Part shown: one piece after another, positions 52,309 to 60,591 of the stretch
How the letters are laid out: each line of letters opens with the position of its first letter
Position numbering within the stretch: the first letter of the stretch is position 1
Assembly (NCBI GenBank): GCA_937907425.1
Contig: CALCIE010000024.1
Location: forward strand, 62,001-126,000
Length of the DNA stretch: 64,000 nt
DNA from: ZC4RG42 sp003242425
GTDB lineage: Bacteria; Pseudomonadota; Gammaproteobacteria; Burkholderiales; SG8-39
Direction of reading: 5' to 3'
Translations under genes and position numbers: made by a program
Notes under the pieces: model-generated
Databases searched by the model: none
What the model was told of the DNA's origin: nothing
The model's input: the letters and a program-made list of their open reading frames with translations, nothing else

Positions 52309-54504
52309 GTGTCCAACCTGCTCGACAACCTCAATCCCGAACAACTTGCCGCCGTCACCCTGCCCGCGCAACACGCCCTCATCCTGGCCGGCGCGGGCTC
52401 GGGCAAGACGCGCGTGCTCACTACGCGCATCGCCTGGCTGATCCATACCGGCGCCGTGGGACCGCAAGGCGTCATGGCCGTGACCTTCACCAACAAGGCG
52501 GCGAAGGAGATGCTCACCCGCCTGTCGGCGATGCTGCCCATCAACACGCGCGGCATGTGGATCGGCACTTTCCACGGCCTGTGCAACCGCATGTTGCGCG
52601 CGCATCACCGGGATGCCGGGTTGCCGCAGTTGTTCAGCATCATGGATTCGGGCGATCAGCAGGCGCTGATCAAGCGCGTGCTGCGCTCGGTGAACGCGGA
52701 CGAGGACAAGTTCCCGCCGCGGCAGGTGCAGAACTTCATCAACAACGCCAAGGAACAGGGCGAGCGGCCGGGCGACGTCGAAGCCTACGACGACATGTCG
52801 CGCCGCTACGTGGAGTTCTATTCCATCTACGAAGAGACCTGCCAGCGCGAAGGCGTGGTCGATTTCGCCGAGCTGCTGCTGCGCTCCTACGAGCTGCTGT
52901 CGCGCAACGAAATCCTGCGCGACCATTACCGCAACCGCTTCCGCCACATCCTGGTGGACGAGTTCCAGGACACCAACCGCCTGCAATACAAGTGGCTGAA
53001 GCTGCTGTGCGGCCCGGAGAGCGCCATCTTCGCCGTGGGCGACGACGACCAGTCGATCTACCGCTTCCGCGGCGCCAACGTCGGCAACATGAGCGACTTC
53101 GAGCGCGACTTCCGGGTGCAGAACGTCATCCGCCTGGAGCAGAACTACCGCTCGCACGGCAACATCCTCGACGCGGCCAACGCCCTCATCAAGAACAACG
53201 CCAACCGCATGGGCAAGAACCTGTGGACGGCGGCGGGCAAGGGCGAGCCCATCCGCGTCTACGAGGCGCAGACCGACGGCTACGAGGCGCACTGGATCGC
53301 AGAGGAGGTGCAGGCCCTGACCCGCGAAGGCGTTCCGCGGCGCGAGATCGCGGTGCTGTACCGTTCCAACGCGCAGTCGCGCGTCATCGAGCACGCGCTG
53401 TTCTCGGCCGGCATCCCCTACCGCGTCTACGGCGGCCTGCGCTTCTTCGAACGGCAGGAGATCAAGCATGCGCTGGCCTACCTGCGTCTGCTCGCCAACC
53501 CCGACGACGACAGCGCGTTCCTGCGCGTGGTGAACTTCCCGGCGCGCGGCATCGGCGCGCGCTCGGTCGAGGCCCTGCAGGACGCCGCCAGGGCGAACAA
53601 CTGCAGCCTCTGGCAGGCGGCCACGCACCTCACCGGCAAGTCCTCGCAGGCGGTGGGCGGCTTCATCCGCCTGATCGAGACGCTGCGCGAAGGCACCAAG
53701 GGCCTTCCTCTTCCTGAGATCATCGAGCACGTGCTGCACGCGAGCGGCCTGCTCGATCATTACAAGTCCGAGAAGGACGGCGCCGACCGCATCAGCAACC
53801 TCGAGGAACTGATCAACGCCGCCACCAACTTCCTGCAGGAAGAGGCGATCGACGTGCCGCTCGCGGAAGGCGCGCCGGGTGCGGCCGATGCGGCGGTGGA
53901 TCCGCTGGCGGCCTTCCTTGCGCACGCCGCCCTGGAATCGGGCGAGACCCAGGCGCAGGAAGGTGTCGATGCGCTGCAGCTCATGACCGTGCACGCGGCC
54001 AAGGGGCTGGAGTTCCAGGTGGTGTTCATCACCGGTCTGGAGGAAGGGCTGTTCCCGCACGAACAAAGCCTGCTGGAGATGGACGGCCTGGAGGAAGAGC
54101 GCCGGCTGATGTACGTGGCGATCACGCGCGCACGCCACCGGCTCTACCTTTCGTTCTCGCAATCGCGCCTGCTGCACGGCCAGACGCGCTACAACGTGCC
54201 GAGCCGTTTCCTCGACGAGATCCCCAAGAAGCTCTTGAAGTGGCTGACGCCGCGCCTCGGCCGGCAGGTGAGCGAAGCCGCATGGTCGGGTGCTTCGCAT
54301 AGCGCGCGCAGGGAAGCCGCGAGCGCCTCGCCCAAGAGCGAGTTGCCTTTCCGCATCGGTCAGACCGTCATGCATCCGAAGTTCGGCCAGGGCACGGTGG
54401 TGAGCGCAGAAGGCTCGGGACCGGATGCGCGCGTGCAGATCAACTTCGGCCGCCAGGGGATGAAGTGGCTGGCCCTGGCCTACGCCAAGCTCACCCCCGT
54501 CTGA
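52309..54504 (+). CDS. uvrD: DNA helicase II UvrD
   Basis: A 731-residue superfamily 1A 3'-5' helicase for nucleotide-excision and mismatch repair. Walker A is ILAGAGSGKTRVLTTRIAWL, motif Ia is VTFTNKAAKEML, motif II is ILVDEFQDTNRLQYKWL, motif III is AVGDDDQSIYRFRGA, and motifs V/VI are TVHAAKGLEFQVVFITGLEE and RRLMYVAITRARHRLYLS. The C-terminal 60 residues include the GQTVMHPKFGQGTVVSAEG RNAP-binding-like tail. I prefer the GTG at 52309 (VSNLLDNLNPEQLAAV) by homology; a TTG at 52285 is also possible, and neither has a clear ribosome site. Confidence 0.94.
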   Translation: MSNLLDNLNPEQLAAVTLPAQHALILAGAGSGKTRVLTTRIAWLIHTGAVGPQGVMAVTFTNKAAKEMLTRLSAMLPINTRGMWIGTFHGLCNRMLRAHHRDAGLPQLFSIMDSGDQQALIKRVLRSVNADEDKFPPRQVQNFINNAKEQGERPGDVEAYDDMSRRYVEFYSIYEETCQREGVVDFAELLLRSYELLSRNEILRDHYRNRFRHILVDEFQDTNRLQYKWLKLLCGPESAIFAVGDDDQSIYRFRGANVGNMSDFERDFRVQNVIRLEQNYRSHGNILDAANALIKNNANRMGKNLWTAAGKGEPIRVYEAQTDGYEAHWIAEEVQALTREGVPRREIAVLYRSNAQSRVIEHALFSAGIPYRVYGGLRFFERQEIKHALAYLRLLANPDDDSAFLRVVNFPARGIGARSVEALQDAARANNCSLWQAATHLTGKSSQAVGGFIRLIETLREGTKGLPLPEIIEHVLHASGLLDHYKSEKDGADRISNLEELINAATNFLQEEAIDVPLAEGAPGAADAAVDPLAAFLAHAALESGETQAQEGVDALQLMTVHAAKGLEFQVVFITGLEEGLFPHEQSLLEMDGLEEERRLMYVAITRARHRLYLSFSQSRLLHGQTRYNVPSRFLDEIPKKLLKWLTPRLGRQVSEAAWSGASHSARREAASASPKSELPFRIGQTVMHPKFGQGTVVSAEGSGPDARVQINFGRQGMKWLALAYAKLTPV

Positions 54505-54517
54505 ACCGCTTTGCACC

Positions 54518-54534
54518 GGCCCGAACGGGCCTTT
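54518..54534 (+). terminator. Weak hairpin terminator after uvrD
   Basis: GGCCC-GAAC-GGGCC followed by TTT lies 14 bp after the uvrD stop. The stem is short (5 bp) and the T-run is only three, so termination may be partial. The ribosome site of the first methyltransferase gene starts right after it. Confidence 0.4.
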
Positions 54535-54547
54535 CCAAGGAGGAGTT

Positions 54548-55378
54548 ATGTTGCGTTTGTTGGTGGCCCTTTATGCGGGGCTGAGCTTCGCTGTTGCTGC
54601 GCAGGCGCAGGGCGGCGAATACGAGCCCAGGGAGGGTCAGGAAGGCAAGGATGTCATCTGGGTCGGCACGCCGGACGCCCTGATCGAACGCATGCTCGAC
54701 ATGGCCGAGGTCAAACCCGGGGACTACGTCATGGACCTCGGTTCGGGTGACGGCCGCATTCCCATCGCCGCCGCCAAACGCGGCGCGCGTGCGATCGGCA
54801 TCGAGTACAACCCGGATCTGGTCGAGCTTTCCAAACGCAAAGCCGAAGCGGCGGGCGTCGCGGACCGCACGGAGTTCCTCAAGGCGGACCTGTTCGAAAC
54901 CGATCTTTCCAAGGCCGACGTCATCACCATGTATCTGTTGCCGGAGCTCAACATGAAGCTGCGGCCGAAGCTGCTCGAACTGAAACCGGGCACGCGCATC
55001 GTGTCCCATTTCTTCGACATGGAAGATTGGAAGTCGGACAACGACACCGTGGTGGACGGCCGTCCGGCCTATTTGTGGATCGTTCCCGCCAAGGTCGGCG
55101 GCAAGTGGAAGCTCTCCTATCCGGACGGCAAGGAGACGGCGGAGCTCACGCTGACCCAGAACTTCCAACTCATCTGGGGCGACCTGCGCCAGGGTGGCGA
55201 AACGCTGGAGCTGGGTGCACCCTGGCTCGCCGGCGATCGCATCCGCTTCACGGTGCGCGATGCGCAGGACCGTCCGCACCAGTACACGGGCAAGGTTTTC
55301 GACGGCCGCCGCATGGAAGGCACCGTCTCCGTGGACGGCAAGCAGACGCGGAAGTGGGTTGCCACCCGCGTGCAGTGA
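54548..55378 (+). CDS. Exported SAM-methyltransferase-fold protein, tandem copy 1
   Basis: A 276-residue protein. It opens with a signal peptide (MLRLLVALYAGLSFAVAAQA, cleavage near residue 20-21). A class I SAM-binding domain follows: motif I VMDLGSGDGR at 61-70, GIEYNPDLVELSKRKAE at 84-100 and DLFETDLSKADVITMYLLPE at 114-133. The last resembles DOT1/archaeal lysine methyltransferase (aKMT)-like enzymes. The C-terminal 100 residues look like a separate beta domain with the shared elements PAYLWIVPAKVGGKW, RRMEGTVSVDG and the end WVATRVQ. A strong AAGGAGGAG precedes the ATG. Export conflicts with an SAM requirement, so the active location is uncertain. Confidence 0.82.
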   Translation: MLRLLVALYAGLSFAVAAQAQGGEYEPREGQEGKDVIWVGTPDALIERMLDMAEVKPGDYVMDLGSGDGRIPIAAAKRGARAIGIEYNPDLVELSKRKAEAAGVADRTEFLKADLFETDLSKADVITMYLLPELNMKLRPKLLELKPGTRIVSHFFDMEDWKSDNDTVVDGRPAYLWIVPAKVGGKWKLSYPDGKETAELTLTQNFQLIWGDLRQGGETLELGAPWLAGDRIRFTVRDAQDRPHQYTGKVFDGRRMEGTVSVDGKQTRKWVATRVQ

Positions 55379-55532
55379 ACCCGCAGACCCCCCGTAGCCC
55401 CCGGCGCGGGCAGCTTGGTTTAGGATCAGGGCGCCGACCCGGGGTGGCCGGCTGACAGCCGCCCCGTTCGCCGGTACAGTGCTTGCTCACGCGTTGCACC
55501 GCCCCGCAAAGGGCATTGCAAGGAGGTGTGCG

Positions 55533-56372
55533 ATGGATCGGTTGCTGGCTGCGTTCGTCGTCGTGCTGGGCTTGCTCATGGGCGCGCAGGCGCGGGCCGC
55601 TGAGGAATACGCCCCCGTAGTCGGGCAGGCGGGCAAGGACGTGGTCTGGGTGCCCACGCCCGAAGCGCTGGTCGATCGCATGCTCGAGATGGCCAAGGTC
55701 ACGTCCAAGGACTACGTGATGGACCTCGGCTCGGGGGACGGTCGCATCGCCATCGCCGCGGCCAAGAAATACGGCGCCAACGCGATGGGCATCGAGTACA
55801 ACCCCAAGATGGTCGAGCTCTCCAAGCGCAACGCGCAGGAGGCGGGGGTCGCCAACAAGGTCAAGTTCGTCGAGGGCGACCTGTTCGAGGCCGATCTCGG
55901 CAAGGCCGACGTCATCACCATGTACCTGCTGCCGCGCATCAACATGCAGCTGCGGCCGAAGCTGCTGGCCCTGAAGCCCGGCACGCGCATCGTCTCGCAC
56001 GCCTTCGACCTCGGCGACTGGAAGCCCGACGAGACGGCGGTGGTCGACGGCCGCGAAGCCTATTTGTGGATCGTCCCGGCCAAGGTGGCAGGCAAGTGGC
56101 GCCTGTCCTATCCCGACGACGGCGGTACCCGGCCGCCGGTCGAACTCGATCTTAGCCAGCACTACCAGATCATTTGGGGGAATGCGCGCGTAGGCGAACG
56201 GGTGTTGGACATCGCCAGGCCGTCGCTGTCGGGCACGCAGATCCGTTTCGGCCTGGGCGAGCCGGAGTCCAGGCTGGAATACAGCGGCGAAGTCAAAGGC
56301 AAGCGCATGGAAGGCACGGTCGTGACGAAGGAGGGGAACACGCTCCGCTGGGTCGCGACCCGCGTCCAGTAG
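55533..56372 (+). CDS. Exported SAM-methyltransferase-fold protein, tandem copy 2
   Basis: A 279-residue paralogue of the preceding gene, similar over its whole length. The signal peptide is MDRLLAAFVVVLGLLMGAQA with AQARA before the mature EEYAPVV. Motif I is YVMDLGSGDGRIAIAAAKK at about 61-79, then GIEYNPKMVELSKRNAQ and DLFEADLGKADVITMYLLPR. The C-terminal beta domain has EAYLWIVPAKVAGKW, KRMEGTVVTKEG and the end WVATRVQ. The ribosome site AAGGAGGTG is strong. It is separated from copy 1 by 154 bp, so it may have its own promoter. An ATG 18 codons upstream would destroy the signal peptide. Confidence 0.82.
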   Translation: MDRLLAAFVVVLGLLMGAQARAAEEYAPVVGQAGKDVVWVPTPEALVDRMLEMAKVTSKDYVMDLGSGDGRIAIAAAKKYGANAMGIEYNPKMVELSKRNAQEAGVANKVKFVEGDLFEADLGKADVITMYLLPRINMQLRPKLLALKPGTRIVSHAFDLGDWKPDETAVVDGREAYLWIVPAKVAGKWRLSYPDDGGTRPPVELDLSQHYQIIWGNARVGERVLDIARPSLSGTQIRFGLGEPESRLEYSGEVKGKRMEGTVVTKEGNTLRWVATRVQ

Positions 56373-56454
56373 GAAGGCCTGTTTCGACCTCGTGCGGCGG
56401 CGATGCTGCCGCACCTTGGACGCGGCAGGCGTCCTGAGGAGGAGATGTCGACCG

Positions 56455-57291
56455 ATGTCTGCGGGGCTTGGCGACCTGTGGCGCGCCGTGGGGCCGGTGC
56501 GGGCCCAGCCGGTTCGTCGGCATGCCGTCCGCGGGGCCCCGGAAGTCGGCCAGCCGGGCAAGGATGCCGTCTGGGTGCCCACGCCAGCCGTCCTGCTGGA
56601 AGAGATGCTGGATATGGCGCGGGTCGGCCCCGGCGACCGGCTGCTCGATCTGGGCGCGGGTGACGGCCGCATCCTCATCGCCGCGGCCCGCCGCGGCGCT
56701 CATGCCGTCGGCATCGAATACGACCCGCAGCTCGTGCGGCTCGCGCGCCGCAACGTCCGCGAGGCCGGTGTGGCCGACCGCGTCAGAGTGCGTTGCGGGG
56801 ATCTGTTCGAAACCGATCTCGGCCAGGCCGACGTCATCACCTTCTACCTCCTGCCGCATCTCAACCTGCGACTGCGGCCCGCATTGTTGGGGCTGGCGCC
56901 GGGCACGCGGCTGGTGTCGCAGTCCTTCGGTATGGGCGACTGGCGGCCGGACGCCCAGGTGGTGCGAGACGGGCGCAGCGCCTTTTTCTGGGCGGTACCG
57001 GCCGATGTGCAGGGCGAATGGTGGGTCGAATACGCCGACGGCGCGCCCTGGCAGCGCTGGCATCTGCGGCAGCGCTATCAGTACGTGGAAGGGGAAGTCC
57101 ACAGTTCCGAAGGCTGTGCGCGCCTGCGCGCGGGGCGCCTGCGCGGCGCGGCCATGGAGTTCGTGCTCGGACGGTTGGGTGGAGGCCGGCGGCATTACAG
57201 GGGGCAGGTGGCGGGCGACAGCATGCGCGGTATCTGCGTGATGCCCGACGGCTCCTGCCGTGCCTGGTCGGCCGCGCGCGTGGCCCGGTAG
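56455..57291 (+). CDS. SAM-methyltransferase-fold protein, tandem copy 3, lacking a signal peptide
   Basis: A 278-residue diverged paralogue. Motif I reads LLDLGAGDGRILIAAARR at about 63-80, then GIEYDPQLVRLARRN and DLFETDLGQADVITFYLLPH. The C-terminal beta domain is recognisable (SAFFWAVPADVQGEWW and the end RAWSAARVAR) but the GTV element is degraded. The first 30 residues (MSAGLGDLWRAVGPVRAQPV and on) occupy the place of the signal peptide but are not hydrophobic. The start is uncertain: AGGAGG sits 12 bases before this ATG and 2 bases before an out-of-frame ATG at 56445. The upstream ATG at 56392 is in frame but lacks a ribosome site. Confidence 0.75.
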   Translation: MSAGLGDLWRAVGPVRAQPVRRHAVRGAPEVGQPGKDAVWVPTPAVLLEEMLDMARVGPGDRLLDLGAGDGRILIAAARRGAHAVGIEYDPQLVRLARRNVREAGVADRVRVRCGDLFETDLGQADVITFYLLPHLNLRLRPALLGLAPGTRLVSQSFGMGDWRPDAQVVRDGRSAFFWAVPADVQGEWWVEYADGAPWQRWHLRQRYQYVEGEVHSSEGCARLRAGRLRGAAMEFVLGRLGGGRRHYRGQVAGDSMRGICVMPDGSCRAWSAARVAR

Positions 57292-57405
57292 GCGCCGCCG
57301 CGGCGATCCCGATATAGCCAGCGCCGCGGCCTAGGCTTAGAGTAGCGGCCTTTCGCCCCGGCGAGCTATGCGGCGCCGCGGCACGCATTCCCACAGCAAG
57401 CAACC

Positions 57406-58932
57406 ATGGCCACCGACTACCTGGAACGCATTCTCAAGGCGCGCGTGTACGACGTCGCCGTCGAAACCCCGCTGGAATACGCCCCCAATCTTTCCGCACG
57501 CATGGGCAACCGGCTCATGCTCAAGCGCGAAGACATGCAGCAGGTGTTCTCCTTCAAGCTGCGCGGCGCCTACAACAAGATGGTCAATCTCCCGGCCGCG
57601 CAGCTGAAGAAAGGCGTGATCGCCGCTTCGGCCGGCAACCATGCGCAGGGCGTGGCGCTCGCGGCGCAGACTCTGGGCTGCAGGGCAGTCATCGTTATGC
57701 CCGTCACTACGCCGCGGATCAAGATCGACGCGGTCGCCGCGCGCGGGGCGGAAGTGGTGCTGCACGGCGATTCCTATACCGACGCCTACGAGCATGCGAT
57801 GACGCTGGTACGCAAGCGCGGCCTCACCTTCGTGCATCCCTACGACGATCCGGACGTGATCGCCGGCCAGGGCACCATCGGCATGGAACTGCTGCGCCAG
57901 AGCACCCGGCCGATCCACGCGGTCTTCGTGCCCGTGGGCGGCGGCGGACTCATCGCCGGCATCGGCGCCTACATCAAACGGCTGCATCCGGAGATCCTGC
58001 TGATCGGCGTCGAACCGGTCGATGCCGACGCCATGGCGCGTTCGCTGGAAGCCGGACGCCGCGTCACGCTCCCGCAGGTGGGGCTGTTCGCCGACGGCGT
58101 GGCGGTGAAGCAGGTGGGCGTCGAGACCTTCAAGCTCGCGCGCAAATACGTGGACGAAATCGTGCTGGTCGATACCGACGAGATCTGCGCCGCGATCAAG
58201 GACGTGTTCGAGGACACGCGTTCGGTGCTCGAACCGGCCGGCGCGCTGGCGGTGGCGGGCGCCAAGCTCTACGTCGAGCAGACCGGCGTACGCGACCAGA
58301 AGCTGGTCGCCATTACGAGCGGCGCCAACACCAACTTCAACCGCCTGCGCTTCATCGCCGAACGCGCCGAGGTGGGCGAACATCGCGAAGCGCTGCTCGC
58401 GGTGACGATCCCCGAGCGCCCCGGCAGTTTCAAGGCGCTGTGCGCCGCGCTCGGCGAGCGCAGCGTTACCGAATTCAACTACCGCTACGCCGACGAGAAG
58501 AACGCCGAAGTGTTCATCGGCGTCGAAGTGCGCGACCGCGAAGAGACCCGCAAGCTCATCGCCCAGCTCAAGCGTCAGGGCTACGATCCGATCGACCTGT
58601 CCGACAACGAGATGGCCAAGCTGCACGTGCGCCATCTGGTCGGCGGCCACGCGCCGCGCGGCGCGAACGGCGACGGCGTCACCGAGCTGCTCTACCGCTT
58701 CGAATTCCCCGAGCGGCCCGGCGCGCTGATGCGTTTCCTCTCCAACATGCGCGCGGACTGGAACATCAGCCTGTTCCATTACCGCAACCACGGCGCCGAC
58801 TACGGCCGGGTACTGGTCGGCATGCAGGTGCCGGTGAAGGAAAGGCGCGCGTTCAAGGCTTTCCTCGACACCCTGGGCTATCCCTACGTCGACGAGAGCG
58901 ACAACCCCGCCTACAAGCTCTTCCTCGCCTGA
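57406..58932 (+). CDS. ilvA: Threonine ammonia-lyase, biosynthetic (IlvA)
   Basis: A 508-residue PLP enzyme converting threonine to 2-oxobutanoate for isoleucine synthesis. PLP Lys51 lies in QQVFSFKLRGAYNKM, and the phosphate loop is VPVGGGGLIAGIGAYIK. Two ACT-like regulatory domains follow at about 330-400 and 420-508 (ALLAVTIPERPGSFKALCA; LLYRFEFPERPGALMRFLSN), as expected for isoleucine feedback control. Length matches the long biosynthetic form. The 114 bp upstream may hold its promoter; a TAGAGT lies in it. Confidence 0.95.
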   Translation: MATDYLERILKARVYDVAVETPLEYAPNLSARMGNRLMLKREDMQQVFSFKLRGAYNKMVNLPAAQLKKGVIAASAGNHAQGVALAAQTLGCRAVIVMPVTTPRIKIDAVAARGAEVVLHGDSYTDAYEHAMTLVRKRGLTFVHPYDDPDVIAGQGTIGMELLRQSTRPIHAVFVPVGGGGLIAGIGAYIKRLHPEILLIGVEPVDADAMARSLEAGRRVTLPQVGLFADGVAVKQVGVETFKLARKYVDEIVLVDTDEICAAIKDVFEDTRSVLEPAGALAVAGAKLYVEQTGVRDQKLVAITSGANTNFNRLRFIAERAEVGEHREALLAVTIPERPGSFKALCAALGERSVTEFNYRYADEKNAEVFIGVEVRDREETRKLIAQLKRQGYDPIDLSDNEMAKLHVRHLVGGHAPRGANGDGVTELLYRFEFPERPGALMRFLSNMRADWNISLFHYRNHGADYGRVLVGMQVPVKERRAFKAFLDTLGYPYVDESDNPAYKLFLA

Positions 58933-58938
58933 GGCATC

Positions 58939-59121
58939 GTGCCGCGCGACGACTTCAGGCAACGGCTCGGTGCGCTGGTGCTGGCCGCGGGCCTGGTTGC
59001 CGCGGCCGCGATCGCCGCGCTCAAGGGCGCGTGGTGGATCGGCGTCGCCTTGCTGGCGGTCTGGGCCGCGCTGGAACTGTGGCCGGCGCTCAGGCGCCGT
59101 TTGCGTAAGGAACGTTCATGA
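58939..59121 (+). CDS. Small membrane protein, 60 residues
   Basis: A short protein with two hydrophobic segments (LGALVLAAGLVAAAAIAAL and WWIGVALLAVWAALELW) ending in a basic tail (PALRRRLRKERS). A GTG start lies 6 bp after ilvA, and its stop overlaps the next ATG as ATGA. The tight spacing on both sides supports it as a real, translated gene. I do not recognise a family. Confidence 0.6.
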   Translation: MPRDDFRQRLGALVLAAGLVAAAAIAALKGAWWIGVALLAVWAALELWPALRRRLRKERS

Positions 59122-59780
59122 GCAACACCACTTTCGGGCTGGACGAGCGCCTGCGCCGGTACGTCCTGCAGCACTCGCTGCGCGAACATCCGTTGCTCGA
59201 AGAGTTGCGCGCGGTGACGCGTCAGGACGCGCATGCGCGTTATCAGATTTCGCCCGAGCAGGGGCAGTTTATGGCTCTGCTCGTCCAGGCGATCGGCGCC
59301 AGGCGTTGTATCGAAATCGGCACCTACACCGGCTACAGCGCGCTCGTCGTGGCGCTCGCGCTGCCCGAGGACGGCCGGATCGTATGCTGCGACATCAACC
59401 GCGAGTGGACGGCCATCGCCGAACGCTACTGGGCGCGCGCCGGCGTCGCGCACAAGATCGATCTGCGCATCGCGCCGGCCCTGGACACGCTCGACGCCTT
59501 GCTGGACGCGGGCCATGCCGGCGCTTTCGATTTCGCGTTCATCGACGCCGACAAGGAAAACTATCCCGCTTACTACGAGCGCTGCCTCGCGCTCCTGCGG
59601 ACCGGCGGCCTGATCGCCGTGGACAACACGCTCTGGTCCGGGCGCGTGGCCGACGAAAGCAATCAGGAGCCGAGCACGTGCGCGCTGCGCGCGTTCAACG
59701 CGGCGTTGCGCGACGACGAGCGGATTGCGCTCTCCATGCTGCCGGTCGGCGACGGTCTCACGCTCGCGCTGAAACGCTGA
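59118..59780 (+). CDS. O-methyltransferase, catechol/caffeoyl-CoA type
   Basis: A 220-residue class I SAM-dependent O-methyltransferase of the Methyltransf_3 family. Motif I is CIEIGTYTGYSALVVALALP near residues 69-88, and acidic binding residues lie in RIVCCDINREWTAIAERYW. FAFIDADKENYPAYYERCLA and GLIAVDNTLWSGRVADE form the metal-binding region (Asp residues and Asn). Members methylate catechols and caffeoyl-CoA-like compounds; the bacterial substrate is unclear. It overlaps the small membrane-protein gene by 4 bp. Confidence 0.9.
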   Translation: MSNTTFGLDERLRRYVLQHSLREHPLLEELRAVTRQDAHARYQISPEQGQFMALLVQAIGARRCIEIGTYTGYSALVVALALPEDGRIVCCDINREWTAIAERYWARAGVAHKIDLRIAPALDTLDALLDAGHAGAFDFAFIDADKENYPAYYERCLALLRTGGLIAVDNTLWSGRVADESNQEPSTCALRAFNAALRDDERIALSMLPVGDGLTLALKR

Positions 59781-59798
59781 CCGGCCTTGCGCCGGTCA
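59778..59798. other. Inverted repeat between convergent genes
   Basis: TGACCGGC-CTTGC-GCCGGTCA is a perfect 8-bp inverted repeat starting at the O-methyltransferase stop codon and ending next to the stop codon of the convergent cyclo-ligase. No T-tract follows on either strand, so it is more likely a 3'-end stabiliser or weak bidirectional terminator. Confidence 0.5.
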
Positions 59799-60482
59799 TC
59801 AGTGGCCGCTCTGGAATTCGCCCTGATAGCAGACGGGCGAGGCAAGTACGCTGGCATCGCCCGGCGGCTGCGGCGCACCGAGGAACACCAGCTCGTCGCC
59901 GTCGCGGCGATAGATGCCGCGCTCGGTGACGACGTAATCCACGGGGATGTCGTAGGGCTGCGGATGGATGGTGTCGATTTTCGCCAGTTCGTAAGTCACG
60001 CCGATGACCGTGGGCCGTTTGGCGAGGCTCGCCAGTGTGCGGTCGAAGAAGCCGCCGCCGTAGCCCAGACGATAGCCGCCGGCATCGAAGCCGTTCATCG
60101 GCAGCAGCACGTAATCCGGCAGCAGTTCGTCGCTTTCGATCGGATAGGGAATGTCGTACACCCCGGGCACCAGCTTCACGCCCGGGTGCCATTCGCGGAA
60201 CACCAGCGGCGTCTTCGGCGCCACCACCACGGGCAGGACCGTCCTGGCCCCGCGTTCGCGCAGCCGGCGGGCGAGGAAGCGCGCGTCGTATTCGTTCTTG
60301 TAAGGCCAGCAGAAGGCCACGACGCCGCGGTGCAGATTGGGGAAGCCGTATTCCAGCGAGGCGTCGATGGCTTTGCGGTGCGCTTCCAGCGTTTCGCGCG
60401 ACAGCGCCATGCGGCGCTCGATCAGCGCCTCACGCATGCGCTTGCGCCATGCGCGCAGATCGTCCGGGGCGGTAGTAGGCAT
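59799..60482 (-). CDS. ygfA: 5-formyltetrahydrofolate cyclo-ligase
   Basis: A 227-residue ATP-dependent enzyme returning 5-formyl-THF to 5,10-methenyl-THF. The family signature is GYRLGYGGGFFDRTLASL, with LPMNGFDAGGYRLG before it. The N-terminal LRAWRKRMREALIERRMALS is typical. Further in-frame ATGs lie at 60503 and 60509. I choose the one at 60480-60482, with AGGGA a few bases upstream. In many proteobacteria 6S RNA lies just upstream of this gene, but here the spacer to slt is only 109 bp and I see no 6S RNA. Confidence 0.92.
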   Translation of the reverse strand: MPTTAPDDLRAWRKRMREALIERRMALSRETLEAHRKAIDASLEYGFPNLHRGVVAFCWPYKNEYDARFLARRLRERGARTVLPVVVAPKTPLVFREWHPGVKLVPGVYDIPYPIESDELLPDYVLLPMNGFDAGGYRLGYGGGFFDRTLASLAKRPTVIGVTYELAKIDTIHPQPYDIPVDYVVTERGIYRRDGDELVFLGAPQPPGDASVLASPVCYQGEFQSGH

Positions 60483-60578
60483 GCTTTTCCCTGTTGTTGA
60501 CATGGACATTGTGTTGCGGCGTTGAGGGGCGTGGACGCGCGCGGCCAATTCTTCACACGATCGCGGCGGTGCGCGGAC

Positions 60579-60584
60579 TAATAT
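60579..60584 (+). promoter_or_regulatory. Candidate -10 element of slt, implying a very short leader
   Basis: TAATAT ends 7 bp before the slt ATG, and there is no Shine-Dalgarno sequence between them. TTCACA (60552-60557) matches the -35 consensus in five of six positions but would give a 21-bp spacer, too long for a standard promoter. If this promoter is used, the slt mRNA would be leaderless. Confidence 0.25.
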
Positions 60585-60591
60585 AGCACCC

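Noticed and set aside
54548..57291. Horizontal transfer of the methyltransferase array
   Set aside because: GC content and codon use look like the neighbours, and no integrase, tRNA or repeat borders the array; tandem duplication explains it.
60483..60591. Possible 6S RNA upstream of the formyl-THF cyclo-ligase gene
   Set aside because: The 109-bp spacer is too short for a 6S RNA of about 180 bases, and I see no long bulged hairpin.
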